The notes beneath the pieces were generated by a model. That model saw only the letters and a list, made by a program, of their open reading frames with translations, had not been told where the DNA came from and searched no databases. The position numbers and the translations under genes are program-made. Below, piece after piece: positions 29,691-40,453 of a stretch of 64,000 nucleotides of DNA. The stretch is from assembly GCF_000429485.1 (NCBI RefSeq), contig NZ_KE386909.1, positions 1-64,000 of the forward strand, written 5' to 3'. Origin of the DNA: Aliagarivorans marinus DSM 23064 (GTDB taxonomy: Bacteria; Pseudomonadota; Gammaproteobacteria; Enterobacterales; Celerinatantimonadaceae). How positions within the stretch are numbered: the first letter of the stretch is position 1; each line of letters starts with the position of its first letter.

Positions 29691-30735
29691 ACCACGAATT
29701 ACCACTGAGCAAACAGCTCTGCCTGAATTTGCTTACCTTTATGGCAAGCCTAAGGCTAGCGCTTCGCTAAAGCAGCAGGTCGAAGACTTCCGCGTCGATG
29801 AGTTATTACCATTTGAGTTCAGCGGCGATGGCGAGCATATGTTGCTACACATTGAGAAGCGCGACGCCAACACCCAATGGGTGGCCAAGCAAATCGCCCG
29901 TGCCTTAGAGATCGCGCCGCGCGATGTTAGCTATGCGGGGCTGAAAGACCGCCATGGCGTAACGGCCCAATGGTTCAGCGCCCAGCTTCCCGGCAAAGCC
30001 AATCCTGAACTGCCTGAGGAGCTGGCCGAGGGCGTGAAGATTCTCGCCACCGCTCGTCACAACAAAAAGCTCAAGCGTGGCGCGCTGTCGGGTAACAACT
30101 TCACCATTCGCCTACGTGATGTTAGCGATGTGGCCGATGTGGAAGCGCGGCTGGCCAAGGTTGCGCAGTCGGGCGTGCCAAACTACTTCGGGAACCAGCG
30201 CTTTGGTTTTAACGGTGGCAACATTGTGCAAGCCCGAGCCATGTTCGACGGTAAGCGCATACGCGACCGCGACAAGCGCAGCATGTATCTAAGCGCCGCG
30301 CGCAGTTTGGTGTTTAACGCCATTATTAGTGAGCGGGTCAGCCAAGACTGCTTTGCCTCTCCGTTACCCGGCGAAGTGTTTAAGTTCCGCAGCTCCAACG
30401 CCATCTTCAGTGAGCCCGAGCTCAGTGATGCGCTGTTAGCTCGCTTTAATGATCAAGAGATTGAGCTCACCGCACTGATGGCAGGTAGTGGCGAGCTGGC
30501 GAGCCAATCTGAGGTGGCGGCTATCGAGCAGGCTGTGATCGAGCGCCACCAAGACTTGGTAGGTGGCTTGGCGAAGGCTGGCCTTAAAATGGAACGTCGG
30601 GCACTGGCGCTCTATCCTCAAAACTTAACGTGGCAGTGGCAGGAGCAAGACTTAGTCGTCAGTTTCTTCCTGCCTGCGGGCTGTTTTGCCACCTCGGTAC
30701 TACGTGAGTTAGCAATCTGTGAGGAATCTCGATGA
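29683..30735 (+). CDS. truD: tRNA pseudouridine(13) synthase TruD
   Basis: A 350-residue pseudouridine synthase acting on U13 of tRNA-Glu. The catalytic aspartate lies in [15 protein letters not shown] (near residue 89), and the family signatures [11 protein letters not shown] and the TRUD insertion domain (about 160-310) are present. It overlaps ispF by 8 bp and surE by 4 bp, so the whole ispD-pcm run is a compact operon. Confidence 0.96.
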   Translation: MTEPRITTEQTALPEFAYLYGKPKASASLKQQVEDFRVDELLPFEFSGDGEHMLLHIEKRDANTQWVAKQIARALEIAPRDVSYAGLKDRHGVTAQWFSAQLPGKANPELPEELAEGVKILATARHNKKLKRGALSGNNFTIRLRDVSDVADVEARLAKVAQSGVPNYFGNQRFGFNGGNIVQARAMFDGKRIRDRDKRSMYLSAARSLVFNAIISERVSQDCFASPLPGEVFKFRSSNAIFSEPELSDALLARFNDQEIELTALMAGSGELASQSEVAAIEQAVIERHQDLVGGLAKAGLKMERRALALYPQNLTWQWQEQDLVVSFFLPAGCFATSVLRELAICEESR

Positions 30736-31487
30736 CGCTACTGGTTAGCAACGATGATGGAATTCACGCTCCGGGCATTCAGGTACTGGCTCGACACTTA
30801 AGTGAACTGGGCGAGGTATTAGTGGTTGCGCCGGATCGCAATTGTAGTGGAGCCAGCAGTTCGCTGACCTTGGAAAATCCACTAAGAATCAATCGCCTGG
30901 CAGAAAACCAAGTGTCGGTTAAGGGCACGCCCACCGATTGTGTGCACTTGGCCCTGAACCAGCTCGTGGCTGACTTGCCTGAGTTTGTGATAGCTGGTAT
31001 TAATGCTGGAGCTAATTTAGGGGACGATGTGCTCTACTCGGGGACTGTCGCAGCGGCAATGGAAGGAAGGAACCTTGGTTTGCCCGCTATTGCGGTGTCG
31101 CTGGCAAGTAAGCAATGCCTTCACTACGATACGGCGGCAAGGGTCACCGTAGACATCGTCGGTCAGCTTCGTCGCCAAGGTCTACCTAGCAATCAGATCC
31201 TAAATGTTAATGTGCCCGATCTGCCGTTTGAGCAGTTAAAAGGCATTAAGGTAACGCGCTTAGGGGCACGTCACCGCGCAGAGAAGATGATCAAGGAACT
31301 CGACCCGCGAGGCCAAGAAGTGTTTTGGCTTGGTCCTCCGGGTGAAAAGCAGGACGCAGGCGAGGGCACCGATTTCGATGCCGTTGCCAATGGCTATGTT
31401 TCGATTACACCGATTAGCATCGATATGACCGCCTACTCGTTAATGAGCAGCCTGGAGGAATGGCTGCAGCACTGGGAGAAAGACTAA
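30732..31487 (+). CDS. surE: 5'/3'-nucleotidase SurE
   Basis: A 251-residue metal-dependent nucleotidase and exopolyphosphatase linked to stationary-phase survival. The metal site VSNDDG is at residues 5-10. [11 protein letters not shown] and [20 protein letters not shown] complete the family pattern. Its stop directly abuts the pcm ATG. The surE-pcm-nlpD-rpoS order is conserved in gammaproteobacteria. Confidence 0.97.
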   Translation: MTLLVSNDDGIHAPGIQVLARHLSELGEVLVVAPDRNCSGASSSLTLENPLRINRLAENQVSVKGTPTDCVHLALNQLVADLPEFVIAGINAGANLGDDVLYSGTVAAAMEGRNLGLPAIAVSLASKQCLHYDTAARVTVDIVGQLRRQGLPSNQILNVNVPDLPFEQLKGIKVTRLGARHRAEKMIKELDPRGQEVFWLGPPGEKQDAGEGTDFDAVANGYVSITPISIDMTAYSLMSSLEEWLQHWEKD

Positions 31488-32123
31488 ATGTATCTAGGGG
31501 AAAGCCCTAACAGCCTTCGACTGACTCAGGCCTTGCAACAACATGGGATTAGCCATAGCGGTGTATTGCAGGCGATGGCACGACTCCCACGCGAAGCCTT
31601 CTTAGATGAGGCCTTAGCGCATCAGGCTTGGGACAACACTGCGTTGCCGATTGGTCAAGGACAGACCTTAAGCCAGCCCTATATCGTTGCCCGAATGACC
31701 GAAATCCTGATGCAATCCAAGCCTAAGCGAGTGTTGGAGATTGGTACTGGTTCAGGCTATCAAACCGCGGTGCTGGCCCAGTTGGTGGAGCAGGTTTACT
31801 CGGTGGAGCGGATCAAGACCTTACAGTTTCAGGCTAAGCGCCGCTTGAAGCGCCTCGATCTTCACAATGTCTTTACCAAGCACGGTGATGGCTGGCAGGG
31901 CTGGGATGCGAAAGCCCCGTTTGATGCCATCATTGTTACCGCTGCCGCGGCGCACTTGCCGATGAAGTTGGTGGAGCAGCTGGCCGATGGCGGCAAGATG
32001 GTGATTCCCATTGGTGAGCAACAGCAGACACTGCAGCTGATTACCCGCAATGGTGACAAATATCAGCAGCAAGCAGTTGAGGCGGTTCGCTTCGTTCCCT
32101 TAGTTAATGGAGAGTTGGCCTAG
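31488..32123 (+). CDS. pcm: protein-L-isoaspartate O-methyltransferase
   Basis: A 211-residue repair enzyme that uses SAM to methylate isoaspartyl residues in aged proteins. The SAM site [18 protein letters not shown] (near residues 80-97) and the upstream [17 protein letters not shown] substrate loop identify it. Start ATG follows the surE stop without spacing. Confidence 0.96.
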   Translation: MYLGESPNSLRLTQALQQHGISHSGVLQAMARLPREAFLDEALAHQAWDNTALPIGQGQTLSQPYIVARMTEILMQSKPKRVLEIGTGSGYQTAVLAQLVEQVYSVERIKTLQFQAKRRLKRLDLHNVFTKHGDGWQGWDAKAPFDAIIVTAAAAHLPMKLVEQLADGGKMVIPIGEQQQTLQLITRNGDKYQQQAVEAVRFVPLVNGELA

Positions 32124-32163
32124 TCGTCCTATGAGTAGTGCGCTGCGAGCTGTTGAGTTATTG

Positions 32164-33000
32164 ATGCGGCGATGGTTTATCGTGCTAGGTGGTTGTTTGC
32201 TGGTTGTTGCCTGTTCGGGCGGCGATCGGGCCCCTGCACCGGTAACACAGGCCGGCGCTTACACCGCGGAATCGCGAGGTTCGATTAACTCTCGCGATTA
32301 CACCGTTCAGCGTGGTGAAACTCTTTACTCGATTGCATGGCGTGCCGGTGTCGACTTCAAGCAGCTTGCCAGCTGGAACGGCATCAAGCCGCCATATACT
32401 ATTTTCGAAGGCCAAAAAATTAAACTTCGTCAAACTGAGACAAAGGTCACAACTCCTCCTGTAGTCGCCACCAAGCCCCGTCCCACCAAGGCTCCAGTTG
32501 CTACGCAGAGTCAAAATCCGCGCAACAATCAAGTTACAACTGTTAATAATACGTCAAAAAAGCTTGAATCAACGTCAACAACGGAATACGCTGAAACCTC
32601 TGTTACCGCGGATCTACCTACGAAAAGGGTTTCAGGTATTACCTGGAATTGGCCGACAAAAGGGCGAGTTGTTAGAGGTTTCTCTGCGTCAGCCAACGGT
32701 AATAAAGGACTCGATATAACAGGTAGTCACGGTCAGAAAGTTGTAGCAGCTGCATCTGGCAGAGTGGTATATGCGGGAAGCGCGCTACGGGGTTACGGCA
32801 AACTCATTATTGTCAAACACAATGACGATTTCCTCAGTGCCTATGCTCACAATAGCCGACTGAGGGTCAGTGAAAAACAACAGGTGGAAGCCGGTCAGCA
32901 TATCGCTGACATGGGCGATACGGGAACTACTGATACCCGTCTGCATTTCGAGATCCGTCTCAAAGGGCAGTCCGTCGACCCAAGGCGCTATCTACCATAA
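32164..33000 (+). CDS. nlpD: NlpD-like LytM lipoprotein (amidase activator)
   Basis: A 278-residue outer-membrane lipoprotein that activates septal amidase AmiC. The start at 32164 gives a short signal ending in lipobox LVVA-C (Cys17); ATG 32131 is possible but adds an acidic n-region, and the frame from 32107 overlaps pcm. A LysM domain (YTVQRGETLYSIAWRAG, about 48-92) is followed by a Thr/Lys/Gln-rich linker and a C-terminal M23/LytM domain. The metal ligands are degenerate (GLDITG lacks the first His), as in non-catalytic activators. The gene can carry the rpoS promoter. Confidence 0.92.
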   Translation: MRRWFIVLGGCLLVVACSGGDRAPAPVTQAGAYTAESRGSINSRDYTVQRGETLYSIAWRAGVDFKQLASWNGIKPPYTIFEGQKIKLRQTETKVTTPPVVATKPRPTKAPVATQSQNPRNNQVTTVNNTSKKLESTSTTEYAETSVTADLPTKRVSGITWNWPTKGRVVRGFSASANGNKGLDITGSHGQKVVAAASGRVVYAGSALRGYGKLIIVKHNDDFLSAYAHNSRLRVSEKQQVEAGQHIADMGDTGTTDTRLHFEIRLKGQSVDPRRYLP

Positions 33001-33045
33001 CAGGCCAGCAGATAGTTACGCTGACCTGACTAAGGGAGGCAAGCT

Positions 33046-34023
33046 ATGTCCGAAAGTAACACCGTGAAGCTCCAAAGTGTCAACCTAGACGAAACCAACA
33101 ACGTCCAAGAGTTAGACGAACTTGCCGCAAGGGAAGCGGAAAGTGAGACGGAGGAAGTGGTTCAAACGGAGAGTGTCGACAGCGGTAAAAGCCTTGATGC
33201 GACCCAGTTATACCTTGGTGAAATTGGCTTTTCTCCACTACTCACCGCAGAGGAAGAAGTCTTGTTTGCCCGCCGCGCCTTGCGTGGTGACGAAGCTGCT
33301 CGCAAACGTATGATTGAGAGTAACTTACGTCTGGTTGTGAAGATAGCGCGACGCTATAACAATCGTGGCCTGGCGCTGCTAGACCTGATTGAAGAAGGCA
33401 ACCTCGGACTTATCCGTGCCGTTGAGAAATTCGATCCTGAGAGAGGCTTCCGTTTCTCGACCTACGCGACTTGGTGGATCCGTCAAACCATTGAACGGGC
33501 CATCATGAACCAAACCCGTACCATTCGCCTACCGATTCATGTCGTCAAAGAGCTGAACGTTTACTTGCGCACCGCGCGTGAGTTGGCACACAGCCTTGAC
33601 CATGAGCCTACTGCTGAAGAGATTGCTGAAAAACTCGATAAGCCAGTGGAAGATGTGACCAAGATGTTACGACTGAACGAGCGCATCTCTTCGGTTGATA
33701 CGCCAATTGGTGGTGACAACGATAAGGCGCTACTCGACATCATCTCCGATGATAAAGAGCGTGGCCCAGAGCACCGCACCCAAGACGATGATATGAAGAG
33801 CAGTATTGTTTCTTGGTTGGGCGAGCTCAACAGCAAGCAGCGCGAAGTATTGGCTCGCCGCTTTGGGTTGCTGGGCTATGAAGCCTCTACCTTGGAAGAT
33901 GTTGGCCGTGAGATTGGCCTGACCCGCGAGCGGGTAAGACAGATCCAGGTTGAAGCGCTGCGCCGTCTGCGCGACATCCTGCAACAGCAGAATCTGTCTA
34001 TCGACTCACTATTTAAGGTGTGA
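33046..34023 (+). CDS. rpoS: RNA polymerase sigma factor RpoS
   Basis: A 325-residue general stress and stationary-phase sigma factor. An acidic N-terminus is followed by region 1.2 ([21 protein letters not shown]), region 2 ([38 protein letters not shown] and [19 protein letters not shown], given by family landmarks), region 3 and region 4.2 with the helix-turn-helix [23 protein letters not shown] near residues 276-298. AGGGAGG precedes the ATG. A strong terminator follows. Confidence 0.97.
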   Translation: MSESNTVKLQSVNLDETNNVQELDELAAREAESETEEVVQTESVDSGKSLDATQLYLGEIGFSPLLTAEEEVLFARRALRGDEAARKRMIESNLRLVVKIARRYNNRGLALLDLIEEGNLGLIRAVEKFDPERGFRFSTYATWWIRQTIERAIMNQTRTIRLPIHVVKELNVYLRTARELAHSLDHEPTAEEIAEKLDKPVEDVTKMLRLNERISSVDTPIGGDNDKALLDIISDDKERGPEHRTQDDDMKSSIVSWLGELNSKQREVLARRFGLLGYEASTLEDVGREIGLTRERVRQIQVEALRRLRDILQQQNLSIDSLFKV

Positions 34024-34041
34024 GATAAACCTTGTTCAAAG

Positions 34042-34068
34042 AGCCAGCCTGATCAGGCTGGCTTTTTT
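34042..34068 (+). terminator. rpoS terminator
   Basis: A perfect 22-base palindrome (34042-34063) with GCCAGCCTG and CAGGCTGGC arms and T6 on the plus strand, 18 bp after the rpoS stop. The convergent minus-strand gene ends just beyond it. Confidence 0.93.
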
Positions 34069-34531
34069 AGTTGTGTACCCCTAACCATCGCCGGGTCCGC
34101 TGGCAGTAATCTAAATAGGCTTGACCAAAGCTCTCCTCGAGAAACCGCTCCTCAGGCAGAATCTGAAAACGCTGAATGTAGGCGATAAATCCAGCTACTC
34201 CCACCATGCCTACCAAGCTGGCTAGGGCAACGCACTCTGCCACTAAGAGTATCGCCAATGCCAGATACATCGGATTGCGGCTAAAACGGTAGGGGCCACG
34301 GGTTACCAGCGCGGAGGTCCCCTTTAGTTTGTGTGGATTGATTGTGGTTCGTGCGCGGCGGAAGCAATAGAGCGCGGCCAGCGCCCAAGCCATGGCGCTT
34401 GCTGCTAACAGCGCTGCGATGCTGAGATTGGTTGGGCCTGCCGGGGAAGAAGAGGGCGCCAGCACAAAGATGCTGGCACCGCTAATAAGCCATATCAAAG
34501 GCGGGGGCAGAAGTAACTCTAGTCTGTGCAA
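34067..34531 (-). CDS. isoprenylcysteine carboxyl methyltransferase-family membrane protein
   Basis: A 154-residue inner-membrane protein with four hydrophobic helices. The motif LVTRGPYRFSRNPMYLALAILLV (about residues 77-99) and the C-terminal EERFLEESFGQAYLDYCQRTRRWL match the ICMT/PEMT methyltransferase family, in which these parts bind SAM. The substrate in bacteria without isoprenylated proteins is unknown; phospholipid-like or small thiol substrates are possible. Its stop codon lies at the end of the rpoS terminator. Confidence 0.88.
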   Translation of the reverse strand: MHRLELLLPPPLIWLISGASIFVLAPSSSPAGPTNLSIAALLAASAMAWALAALYCFRRARTTINPHKLKGTSALVTRGPYRFSRNPMYLALAILLVAECVALASLVGMVGVAGFIAYIQRFQILPEERFLEESFGQAYLDYCQRTRRWLGVHN

Positions 34532-34563
34532 TCTTGCCCCTCCCTTGGCCGCTTGATGGCGGG

Positions 34564-36300
34564 CTAGTTCATACGGAACACCGCGAGATCTTTCACCAGT
34601 TGTTCGCGAAGTTCAGCCAGTTGGCTGGCGGTGCTTTGAGTAGAGCTTACATTATTCTCCACCTCGTGGGTGATCTCTTGCAAGGTGGTAATGTTCTTGG
34701 CGATCTCGTTGCTGGCAATGCTTTGCTGGTTTGCCGCAGTGGCAATGCTGGTATTCAGGTGATTAATATCGACGATCACCTGAGTCATCTCCTCCAAGCT
34801 TTGCTTACTTTGGATGTTGCTCTCGTTAGAGGATTCGCAGGTGGTCTTGGCCACCGACATCGCCTGAGTCACCGCAGTGATACCGCCTTGCAGGTTGTCC
34901 AGCTTCTCATTGATACCTTGGGTGCTGGTCTGTGTTTGATCGGCCAGATTGCGCACCTCTTCAGCCACCACCGAGAACCCGCGGCCATGGTCCCCGGCGC
35001 GCGCTGCTTCGATGGCAGCGTTAAGTGCCAGCAGGTTGGTTTGCTCAGCTAGCTTATCGATGGCGCCTAAGGCCATCACAATGCTGTTGATATCGTTGCC
35101 CAAGCTCTCGACGGCCTGCTCAACTTGCTCAACCTCGTTCATCAACTGGGTGACACTCGAGCTAGACTGCGCGACTAACTGTTGGCAGAAGTCGATACGG
35201 TCGGTGCTCTGCTCGGTCAGGCTGGCGGCATCCTGGGTGGTTTGCGCGACAGTATCGGCGGTATGACTCATCTCTTGGACCGCACTCACCGCTTGCTCGC
35301 AGACCGAACCTTGCTGATTAACCAGCTGCAGGTTGTTATTGGCGCGTTCACTGATCTTGTCACTGCTATCACCCAGGGCGCTGGCAGAGTTAGAGATCTT
35401 GCCGAAGATACCCTGCAGGTTAAGCGTGAACTGGTTGATGGCGTGAGCTATCTCACCGAGGTCACCTTTGGCGCCGTCATCGAGGCGTTTGCTCAGGTCA
35501 ATATCGCCGCTGGAGAACTCGGTGACTCGTGCGTTTAGCGCTTTAATGGGCCGATAACAAAGGCGGGCAATTAATAGAGTGAGGATGACGATAACCACAC
35601 CAACAATTAACAGGCATAGCGTAATCGAGCGATTAAGAGCATTAGCCTGAGCCTTTAGCTGCTGCATGTTGACATAGCCCTGCAAACTCCAGGTTTGGCC
35701 GGATAGATCAATATCTTGCTGAAGCGGAGTTTGATCCGCTATTGGCTCGCCAGCGAGTACGGTGCCATCGGGGGCGAGCAGTGCGAAACTGGCAAGTTGC
35801 GAGCTGCTGGAGTCGACCAGTTGGCGGACCGAGCTGAGGTCGAGGAAGATAACATCGCCGCGACCAGACGATCCCGGGATGGCTACCGGCAGGCGTGGGC
35901 TGTCTTGTTGATAGTCGATGGCGCCCAGCCCAATACTCTGACCTGCGCCTTCGAGCAGCTGCAGAATGCTTTGGCTGATTTGCTCATCGTTCACCGTGCC
36001 TTGTGCGCCAAACACCATCCCTTGGATGACCCGATAGATGTTGGCAAAGCCGGTCTTGTTCTGCAGGTTCTCAGGGGTGTCGGAGCCGGTATCCATGACA
36101 TCGGCGACCAGTACCTGCTGATTAATGTTCTGTTGAACTTGCTCCCCCAATAGCTGCATTGATTGCTCAATACTGTTCAGCTCGCTGCGCTGTAGGTAAT
36201 CACTGATGAAGTAGCGAACGGCGAAGAAACTGACCAAGGTAGTGGTAACAACAATACAGAGAAAGAGGGCGGTAATTTGCTGCTTAAACGACAGTTGCAT
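34564..36300 (-). CDS. methyl-accepting chemotaxis protein
   Basis: A 578-residue chemoreceptor. Membrane helices lie at about 10-30 and 225-248, enclosing a periplasmic sensor of about 190 residues with an extended alpha/beta pattern. HAMP (about 249-300) is followed by the signalling domain, with hairpin tip [23 protein letters not shown] near 425-447. It ends VFRMN, with no CheR pentapeptide. Ligand unknown. It is upstream of the methyltransferase gene on the same strand, but the unrelated product suggests separate roles. Confidence 0.93.
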   Translation of the reverse strand: MQLSFKQQITALFLCIVVTTTLVSFFAVRYFISDYLQRSELNSIEQSMQLLGEQVQQNINQQVLVADVMDTGSDTPENLQNKTGFANIYRVIQGMVFGAQGTVNDEQISQSILQLLEGAGQSIGLGAIDYQQDSPRLPVAIPGSSGRGDVIFLDLSSVRQLVDSSSSQLASFALLAPDGTVLAGEPIADQTPLQQDIDLSGQTWSLQGYVNMQQLKAQANALNRSITLCLLIVGVVIVILTLLIARLCYRPIKALNARVTEFSSGDIDLSKRLDDGAKGDLGEIAHAINQFTLNLQGIFGKISNSASALGDSSDKISERANNNLQLVNQQGSVCEQAVSAVQEMSHTADTVAQTTQDAASLTEQSTDRIDFCQQLVAQSSSSVTQLMNEVEQVEQAVESLGNDINSIVMALGAIDKLAEQTNLLALNAAIEAARAGDHGRGFSVVAEEVRNLADQTQTSTQGINEKLDNLQGGITAVTQAMSVAKTTCESSNESNIQSKQSLEEMTQVIVDINHLNTSIATAANQQSIASNEIAKNITTLQEITHEVENNVSSTQSTASQLAELREQLVKDLAVFRMN

Positions 36301-36453
36301 AACGATTCCTTGTACTTAAACGACTTGCTCCCGCTCTTGTTGGCGGTTGTCTACAACGGAACTACGGTTGCTATATTTTGTGATACTAATTAACTATATG
36401 AATGACTTGGTGTTTATTGCTTAACCCGCATCACATTTCTGAGTGGCTAAGCG

Positions 36454-36479
36454 AAAAAAAGCGGCCACTAAGGGCCGCT
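36454..36479 (-). terminator. mgl operon terminator
   Basis: AGCGGCC pairs with GGCCGCT around a 6-base loop; on the minus strand it is followed by T7. It lies 17 bp after the mglC stop. Confidence 0.9.
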
Positions 36480-36495
36480 AAACGTTCGCTAAGGA

Positions 36496-37530
36496 TTATT
36501 TCTTATCCGCGTATTTCATCGAATCCAAGGCTACCGCGAAGATGATAATCGAGCCTTTGATGATGTACTGCCAGTAGGGGCTTACACCGATGTAAGTCAT
36601 ACCGTAGTTGATAACGGTGAAGATCAATACACCGGTAACCACGCCCGCAATACTACCCACACCACCGGCGAAGCTCACCCCGCCGACCACACAGGCCGCA
36701 ATGGCATCGAGCTCGTACATAAAGCCGAGGTTGTTGGTTGCACTACCGATACGGCCAGCTTCCAACATACCGCCAAAGCCATAGAACACACCGGAAAGTG
36801 CATAGATCTTCAGCAAAGTCACCGGCACGTTCACACCAGATACCTTGGCCGCTTCAGGGTTACCACCGATGGCAAAGATGTTCTTACCAAATACCGTCTT
36901 GTTCCACAGGATCCACATAAAGATGATGGCCCCGATGGCATAGAAGGTGAGGTAGGAGAGCCTGAACGTACCGAAGCGGAGGAAGCCCTGGGCAAACTCA
37001 GAGAAGCGAGGGTCGAAGCCGGCAACCGGAGACGCACCAATCGAGTCGAAGTACAAGGAGTTAACCCCGTAGACGATAATCATGGTACCCAAGGTGGCAA
37101 TAAACGGCGTCACCTTGAGATAGGCAACGATGATGCCGTTAATCAGGCCGATAACGGCACCGATGGAGCAGACAATGATGATGACGCCAATGATAGGTAG
37201 TTCACCCAAGTCTGGGAATACCTTGTTGACGTTATCTACCGACTGCAATAGCGAGGCGGAAACCACCGCTGCTAAGCCAACCTGACGACCCGCCGAAAGG
37301 TCAGTACCTTGGGTGACAATCAGACCGGCGACACCCAGTGCGATAATGATACGTACCGAGCTTTGAGTCAGAATGTTGCTGAGGTTACGCAGGCTCAGGA
37401 ACGAAGGTTCCTGGATAATAATGACTGCGAGTAAGATAAATAGTACTGCGTAGATCCCACCCTCTTTGAGGTAGCGTAATCCTACGCTGCCGAGCTGTAA
37501 GCCGGGCTTAGTGTTATTCGTGTTGTCCAT
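36496..37530 (-). CDS. mglC: galactose/methyl galactoside ABC permease MglC
   Basis: A 344-residue inner-membrane permease of the ribose/galactose type with eight to ten helices. GLIVTQGTDLSAGRQVGLAAV and TPFIATLGTMIIVYGVNSLYFDSIGASPV are close to E. coli MglC, and the family motif AIGGNPEAAKVSGVNV is present near residue 225. It is the last gene of the mglBAC operon and starts 11 bp after mglA. Confidence 0.95.
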   Translation of the reverse strand: MDNTNNTKPGLQLGSVGLRYLKEGGIYAVLFILLAVIIIQEPSFLSLRNLSNILTQSSVRIIIALGVAGLIVTQGTDLSAGRQVGLAAVVSASLLQSVDNVNKVFPDLGELPIIGVIIIVCSIGAVIGLINGIIVAYLKVTPFIATLGTMIIVYGVNSLYFDSIGASPVAGFDPRFSEFAQGFLRFGTFRLSYLTFYAIGAIIFMWILWNKTVFGKNIFAIGGNPEAAKVSGVNVPVTLLKIYALSGVFYGFGGMLEAGRIGSATNNLGFMYELDAIAACVVGGVSFAGGVGSIAGVVTGVLIFTVINYGMTYIGVSPYWQYIIKGSIIIFAVALDSMKYADKK

Positions 37531-37541
37531 GACAGAGTCCT

Positions 37542-39053
37542 TTACAGATAGCGCGACGCTAAATTGAGAATTTCGTTTTGTGTGGTCTCTTTGGTATCAA
37601 CGATGCCCGCCACCTTACCGTTACTCATTACCAGAATGCGGTCGGTGATGCCTAACAGCTCAGGCATCTCTGACGAGATGATGATGACCCCACGGTCCTT
37701 CTTAGCCAGCTCAAGAATCAGTTGGTAGATTTCATACTTCGCACCAACGTCGATACCTCGAGTCGGCTCATCCAGCATCAGTACCTCTGGCCCGGTTAGC
37801 AGCCAGCGGCCAATAATGACTTTCTGCTGGTTACCGCCGGACAGCGAGCCAATGTTAGTGCTGTGCGATGGCGTTTTAACGCTCATCGAGTCAATCACCC
37901 ATTGGGTATCGCTCTTCATGCGTTTGTTGCTTAACAAGCCGCTCTTTTCACGGTAGCTCTCAACATTGGCAACCAGTGAGTTGAAGGTGATGTCGAGGTT
38001 GGCGTAAATACCGGTGGCCCGGCGCTCTTCGGTGACCAAGGCGAAGCCATTACGAATAGCTTCGTGAGCATCTTTGTTGGCCACTTCCTTGCCGTGGAGC
38101 TTGATACTGCCTTCACTGCGTTGGCGAATACCAAACAGCGCTTCAACAATATCGGTACGTTTCGCGCCGACCAGACCGGCAATCCCCAACACCTCGCCCT
38201 TGCGTAGCTCGAAGTTAATGTCTTGAATGGAAGGCTGATTCAGTGCGGTGAGGTTGTTAACCTCGAGGATAGTCTCTTTCGGGACATTGGTTTTTTCAGG
38301 GAAACGCTGGGTCAGTTCACGGCCTACCATCATGGCGATGATTTGGTCCATGTCCAAGCCTTCAAGAGGCTGAGTGTTTACCCATTGTCCATCACGCAAG
38401 ATGGTGATCTCATCACAAATGGCGAAGATTTCGTCCATCTTGTGCGAGATGTAGACAATGCCACAGCCGCGTTCCTTGAGCTTACGAATAATGGTGAATA
38501 GATGATTTACTTCTTTCTCTGTCAGAGAAGAAGTCGGCTCATCCATGATGACGATCTTAGCGTTGTATGAGAATGCCTTGGCAATCTCCACCATCTGCAT
38601 TTGAGAAACCGACAGCGATTCCACTTTGGTTTTTGGGTCGATGTCGATATCAAGTTCGTCAAACACCGCCTTGGTGTCGTGATACATCTTGTCGTGATCA
38701 ACGAACAAGCCTTTAAGTGGATAACGGCCCAACCAGATGTTGTCCATTACCGTGCGTTGCTTAACCTGATTGAGTTCTTGGTGAACCATCGATACGCCCG
38801 CTTCCAAGGCCTGTTTGGAAGACTGAAAATCCACAGGCTTACCGAGAAAGCGAATGTCGCCGGCGTCTTTACTGTAAATACCAAACAAGCATTTCAGTAA
38901 GGTAGACTTACCCGCGCCGTTCTCACCCATCAAGGCATGTATCGAGTGAGGACGAACCTTGAGGTTTACCTGATCTAATGCCTTTACACCCGGGAACGAC
39001 TTATCGACCCCGGTCATTTCAAGCAGGTATTCGTTCTGTTTACTATCTGTCAT
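37542..39053 (-). CDS. mglA: galactose/methyl galactoside ABC ATPase MglA
   Basis: A 503-residue double ATPase. Domain 1 has GENGAGKST (about 44-52) and Walker [12 protein letters not shown]; domain 2 has a degenerate GLVGAKRTD in place of Walker A and an intact LSGGNQQK signature with [11 protein letters not shown]. This asymmetry is normal in sugar importers. It energises MglC. It follows mglB after 52 bp containing a hairpin. Confidence 0.95.
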   Translation of the reverse strand: MTDSKQNEYLLEMTGVDKSFPGVKALDQVNLKVRPHSIHALMGENGAGKSTLLKCLFGIYSKDAGDIRFLGKPVDFQSSKQALEAGVSMVHQELNQVKQRTVMDNIWLGRYPLKGLFVDHDKMYHDTKAVFDELDIDIDPKTKVESLSVSQMQMVEIAKAFSYNAKIVIMDEPTSSLTEKEVNHLFTIIRKLKERGCGIVYISHKMDEIFAICDEITILRDGQWVNTQPLEGLDMDQIIAMMVGRELTQRFPEKTNVPKETILEVNNLTALNQPSIQDINFELRKGEVLGIAGLVGAKRTDIVEALFGIRQRSEGSIKLHGKEVANKDAHEAIRNGFALVTEERRATGIYANLDITFNSLVANVESYREKSGLLSNKRMKSDTQWVIDSMSVKTPSHSTNIGSLSGGNQQKVIIGRWLLTGPEVLMLDEPTRGIDVGAKYEIYQLILELAKKDRGVIIISSEMPELLGITDRILVMSNGKVAGIVDTKETTQNEILNLASRYL

Positions 39054-39071
39054 GGCAAATTCCGAGAGAAA

Positions 39072-39092
39072 AAGCGGGGAGAACCCCCGCTT
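39072..39092 (-). terminator. hairpin between mglB and mglA
   Basis: AAGCGGGG pairs with CCCCCGCTT around a short loop; on the minus strand it is followed by TTTTTC. In this position it would lower transcription of mglA and mglC relative to the binding protein. Confidence 0.75.
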
Positions 39093-39105
39093 CTTTAGGG
39101 GTGAA

Positions 39106-40077
39106 CTACTCTACGTTGCTAGCGTCCACACCCACGTAAGGAACGCGAACGATCTTCTCTTCGATTTTCCACTCGGTACCATCGGCTGCTGCATTACCGT
39201 TAGCCAGGTTACGAGCCAGCTCGAAGGTTGCTTTAGCTTGGTTTTGCGCATCGTTCAATACGGTACCCGCCATGTCGCCGGACTTAACTAATGCAAGTGC
39301 TTCGGTCAGTGCATCAACACCGAATACCGGTAGGTCAGTACCCGCGGCACGTAGCGACTCGATTGCGCCCATTGCCATTGCATCGTTGTTGGCGATAACC
39401 ACTTCGATCTTGCTGCCGTTTGGACCAGAAATCCATGCATCCATCTTATCTTTGGCCATGGCGGTATCCCACATGCCAGTATCCAGATGTAGCTGCTCGG
39501 TCTCATAGCCCATATCGTTCAGGGTGCTGATAACGTAAGAGGTACGGGCTTCTGCATCTGGGTGGCCAGGCTCACCTTTCAGAAGTACAAACTGGATTTT
39601 GCCGTCGCCATTTAGATCCCAGCTTGGGTTGGCTTGCCAGTGCTTAGCAATCAACTGCCCTTGGATGATGCCAGACTCTTTAGAGTCGGTACCTACGTAG
39701 TAGGCCTTGTCGTAGCTGGCTAAGGCTTCGGCTGAAGGCTCTTTGTTGTAGAAGACAATCGGTACATCGTCCATTTTCGCTTTGCTGATCACAACTGGCG
39801 CTGCTGCTGGGTCCACCAAGTTGATCGCGAGTGCATCCACACCACGAGCTAGCATCACGTCAATCTGATCGTTCTGCATAGATTGGTTGTTTTGCGAGTC
39901 GTTCATCATGATGCGGGTGTCGCTATCAGAAGCGGCAGTAGATTCGATAGCTTGACGTACTACAGACATAAAGTTGTCATCGTACTTGTACACGGTAAAG
40001 CCGATGGTGGTAGCCATAGCTGAACCGGCAATCGTCATCCCTGCAACAAGCGTAGCGAGCGTAGTCAGTTTTTTCAT
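39106..40077 (-). CDS. mglB: D-galactose/D-glucose-binding protein MglB
   Basis: A 323-residue periplasmic protein with signal peptide (1-22, ending AMA-TT). The mature start [21 protein letters not shown], the calcium-loop-like [11 protein letters not shown] (near 170) and [17 protein letters not shown] match MglB. It binds galactose or glucose for MglAC and may also present the sugar to a chemoreceptor. The promoter region upstream carries CRP-like and GalR-like sites. Confidence 0.95.
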   Translation of the reverse strand: MKKLTTLATLVAGMTIAGSAMATTIGFTVYKYDDNFMSVVRQAIESTAASDSDTRIMMNDSQNNQSMQNDQIDVMLARGVDALAINLVDPAAAPVVISKAKMDDVPIVFYNKEPSAEALASYDKAYYVGTDSKESGIIQGQLIAKHWQANPSWDLNGDGKIQFVLLKGEPGHPDAEARTSYVISTLNDMGYETEQLHLDTGMWDTAMAKDKMDAWISGPNGSKIEVVIANNDAMAMGAIESLRAAGTDLPVFGVDALTEALALVKSGDMAGTVLNDAQNQAKATFELARNLANGNAAADGTEWKIEEKIVRVPYVGVDASNVE

Positions 40078-40189
40078 TCCTATATCCTTTTATTGTCTTT
40101 GTACTTCTTTGTAGTTTGTAGGTAGGGGTGCTTTGATAAGGTTTTCAGCACCAGCCAGTTGCAGTCTAGGGGAAATTTATACGCGATTA

Positions 40190-40205
40190 TGTGAGGCCAT
40201 TCGCA
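40190..40205. promoter_or_regulatory. CRP-like site upstream of mglB
   Basis: TGTGAGGCCATTCGCA matches the CRP consensus TGTGA-N6-TCACA at nine of ten positions. It is 113 bp upstream of the mglB start. Catabolite control of mgl is well known in enterobacteria. Confidence 0.65.
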
Positions 40206-40210
40206 CTACT

Positions 40211-40226
40211 AGGTAATCGTTTACAC
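40211..40226. promoter_or_regulatory. GalR/GalS-like operator upstream of mglB
   Basis: On the minus strand the site reads GTGTAAACGATTACCT, close to the LacI-family galactose operator GTGTAANCGNTTACAC. It sits five bases from the CRP-like site, as expected for induction by galactose. Confidence 0.6.
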
Positions 40227-40285
40227 TCAGGTCACAAAATTTGGTTCAGCAATAATTTCTAACTCTGCGCGCACTTGACTAGCAG

Positions 40286-40301
40286 AGTGAGCCAGCTCAC
40301 A
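40286..40301. promoter_or_regulatory. second CRP-like site in the mglB/HD-GYP gap
   Basis: AGTGAGCCAGCTCACA contains the perfect 14-bp palindrome GTGAGC-CA-GCTCAC and matches CRP at nine of ten positions. It lies 152 bp before the HD-GYP start and could act on either divergent gene. The rest of the 376-bp gap shows no gene. Confidence 0.55.
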
Positions 40302-40453
40302 AGCGGGTGAAAGGTAAACGCTATCCCTTTATAAATGGCGTCATGAATCAAGTTTTTATCAAGAATCCGTGTATGAAATTTCCAGTGCAGCTATTCCCTT
40401 AACACGTTAAATAGGACTACCATGAGAGAATCTGCATAGTCCATGGAGGGTAC

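Noticed and set aside
34534-35052. 172-residue plus-strand open frame
   Set aside because: It lies antisense inside the chemoreceptor gene at 34564-36300 and has no recognisable domain; strong GC-rich coding on the other strand explains it.
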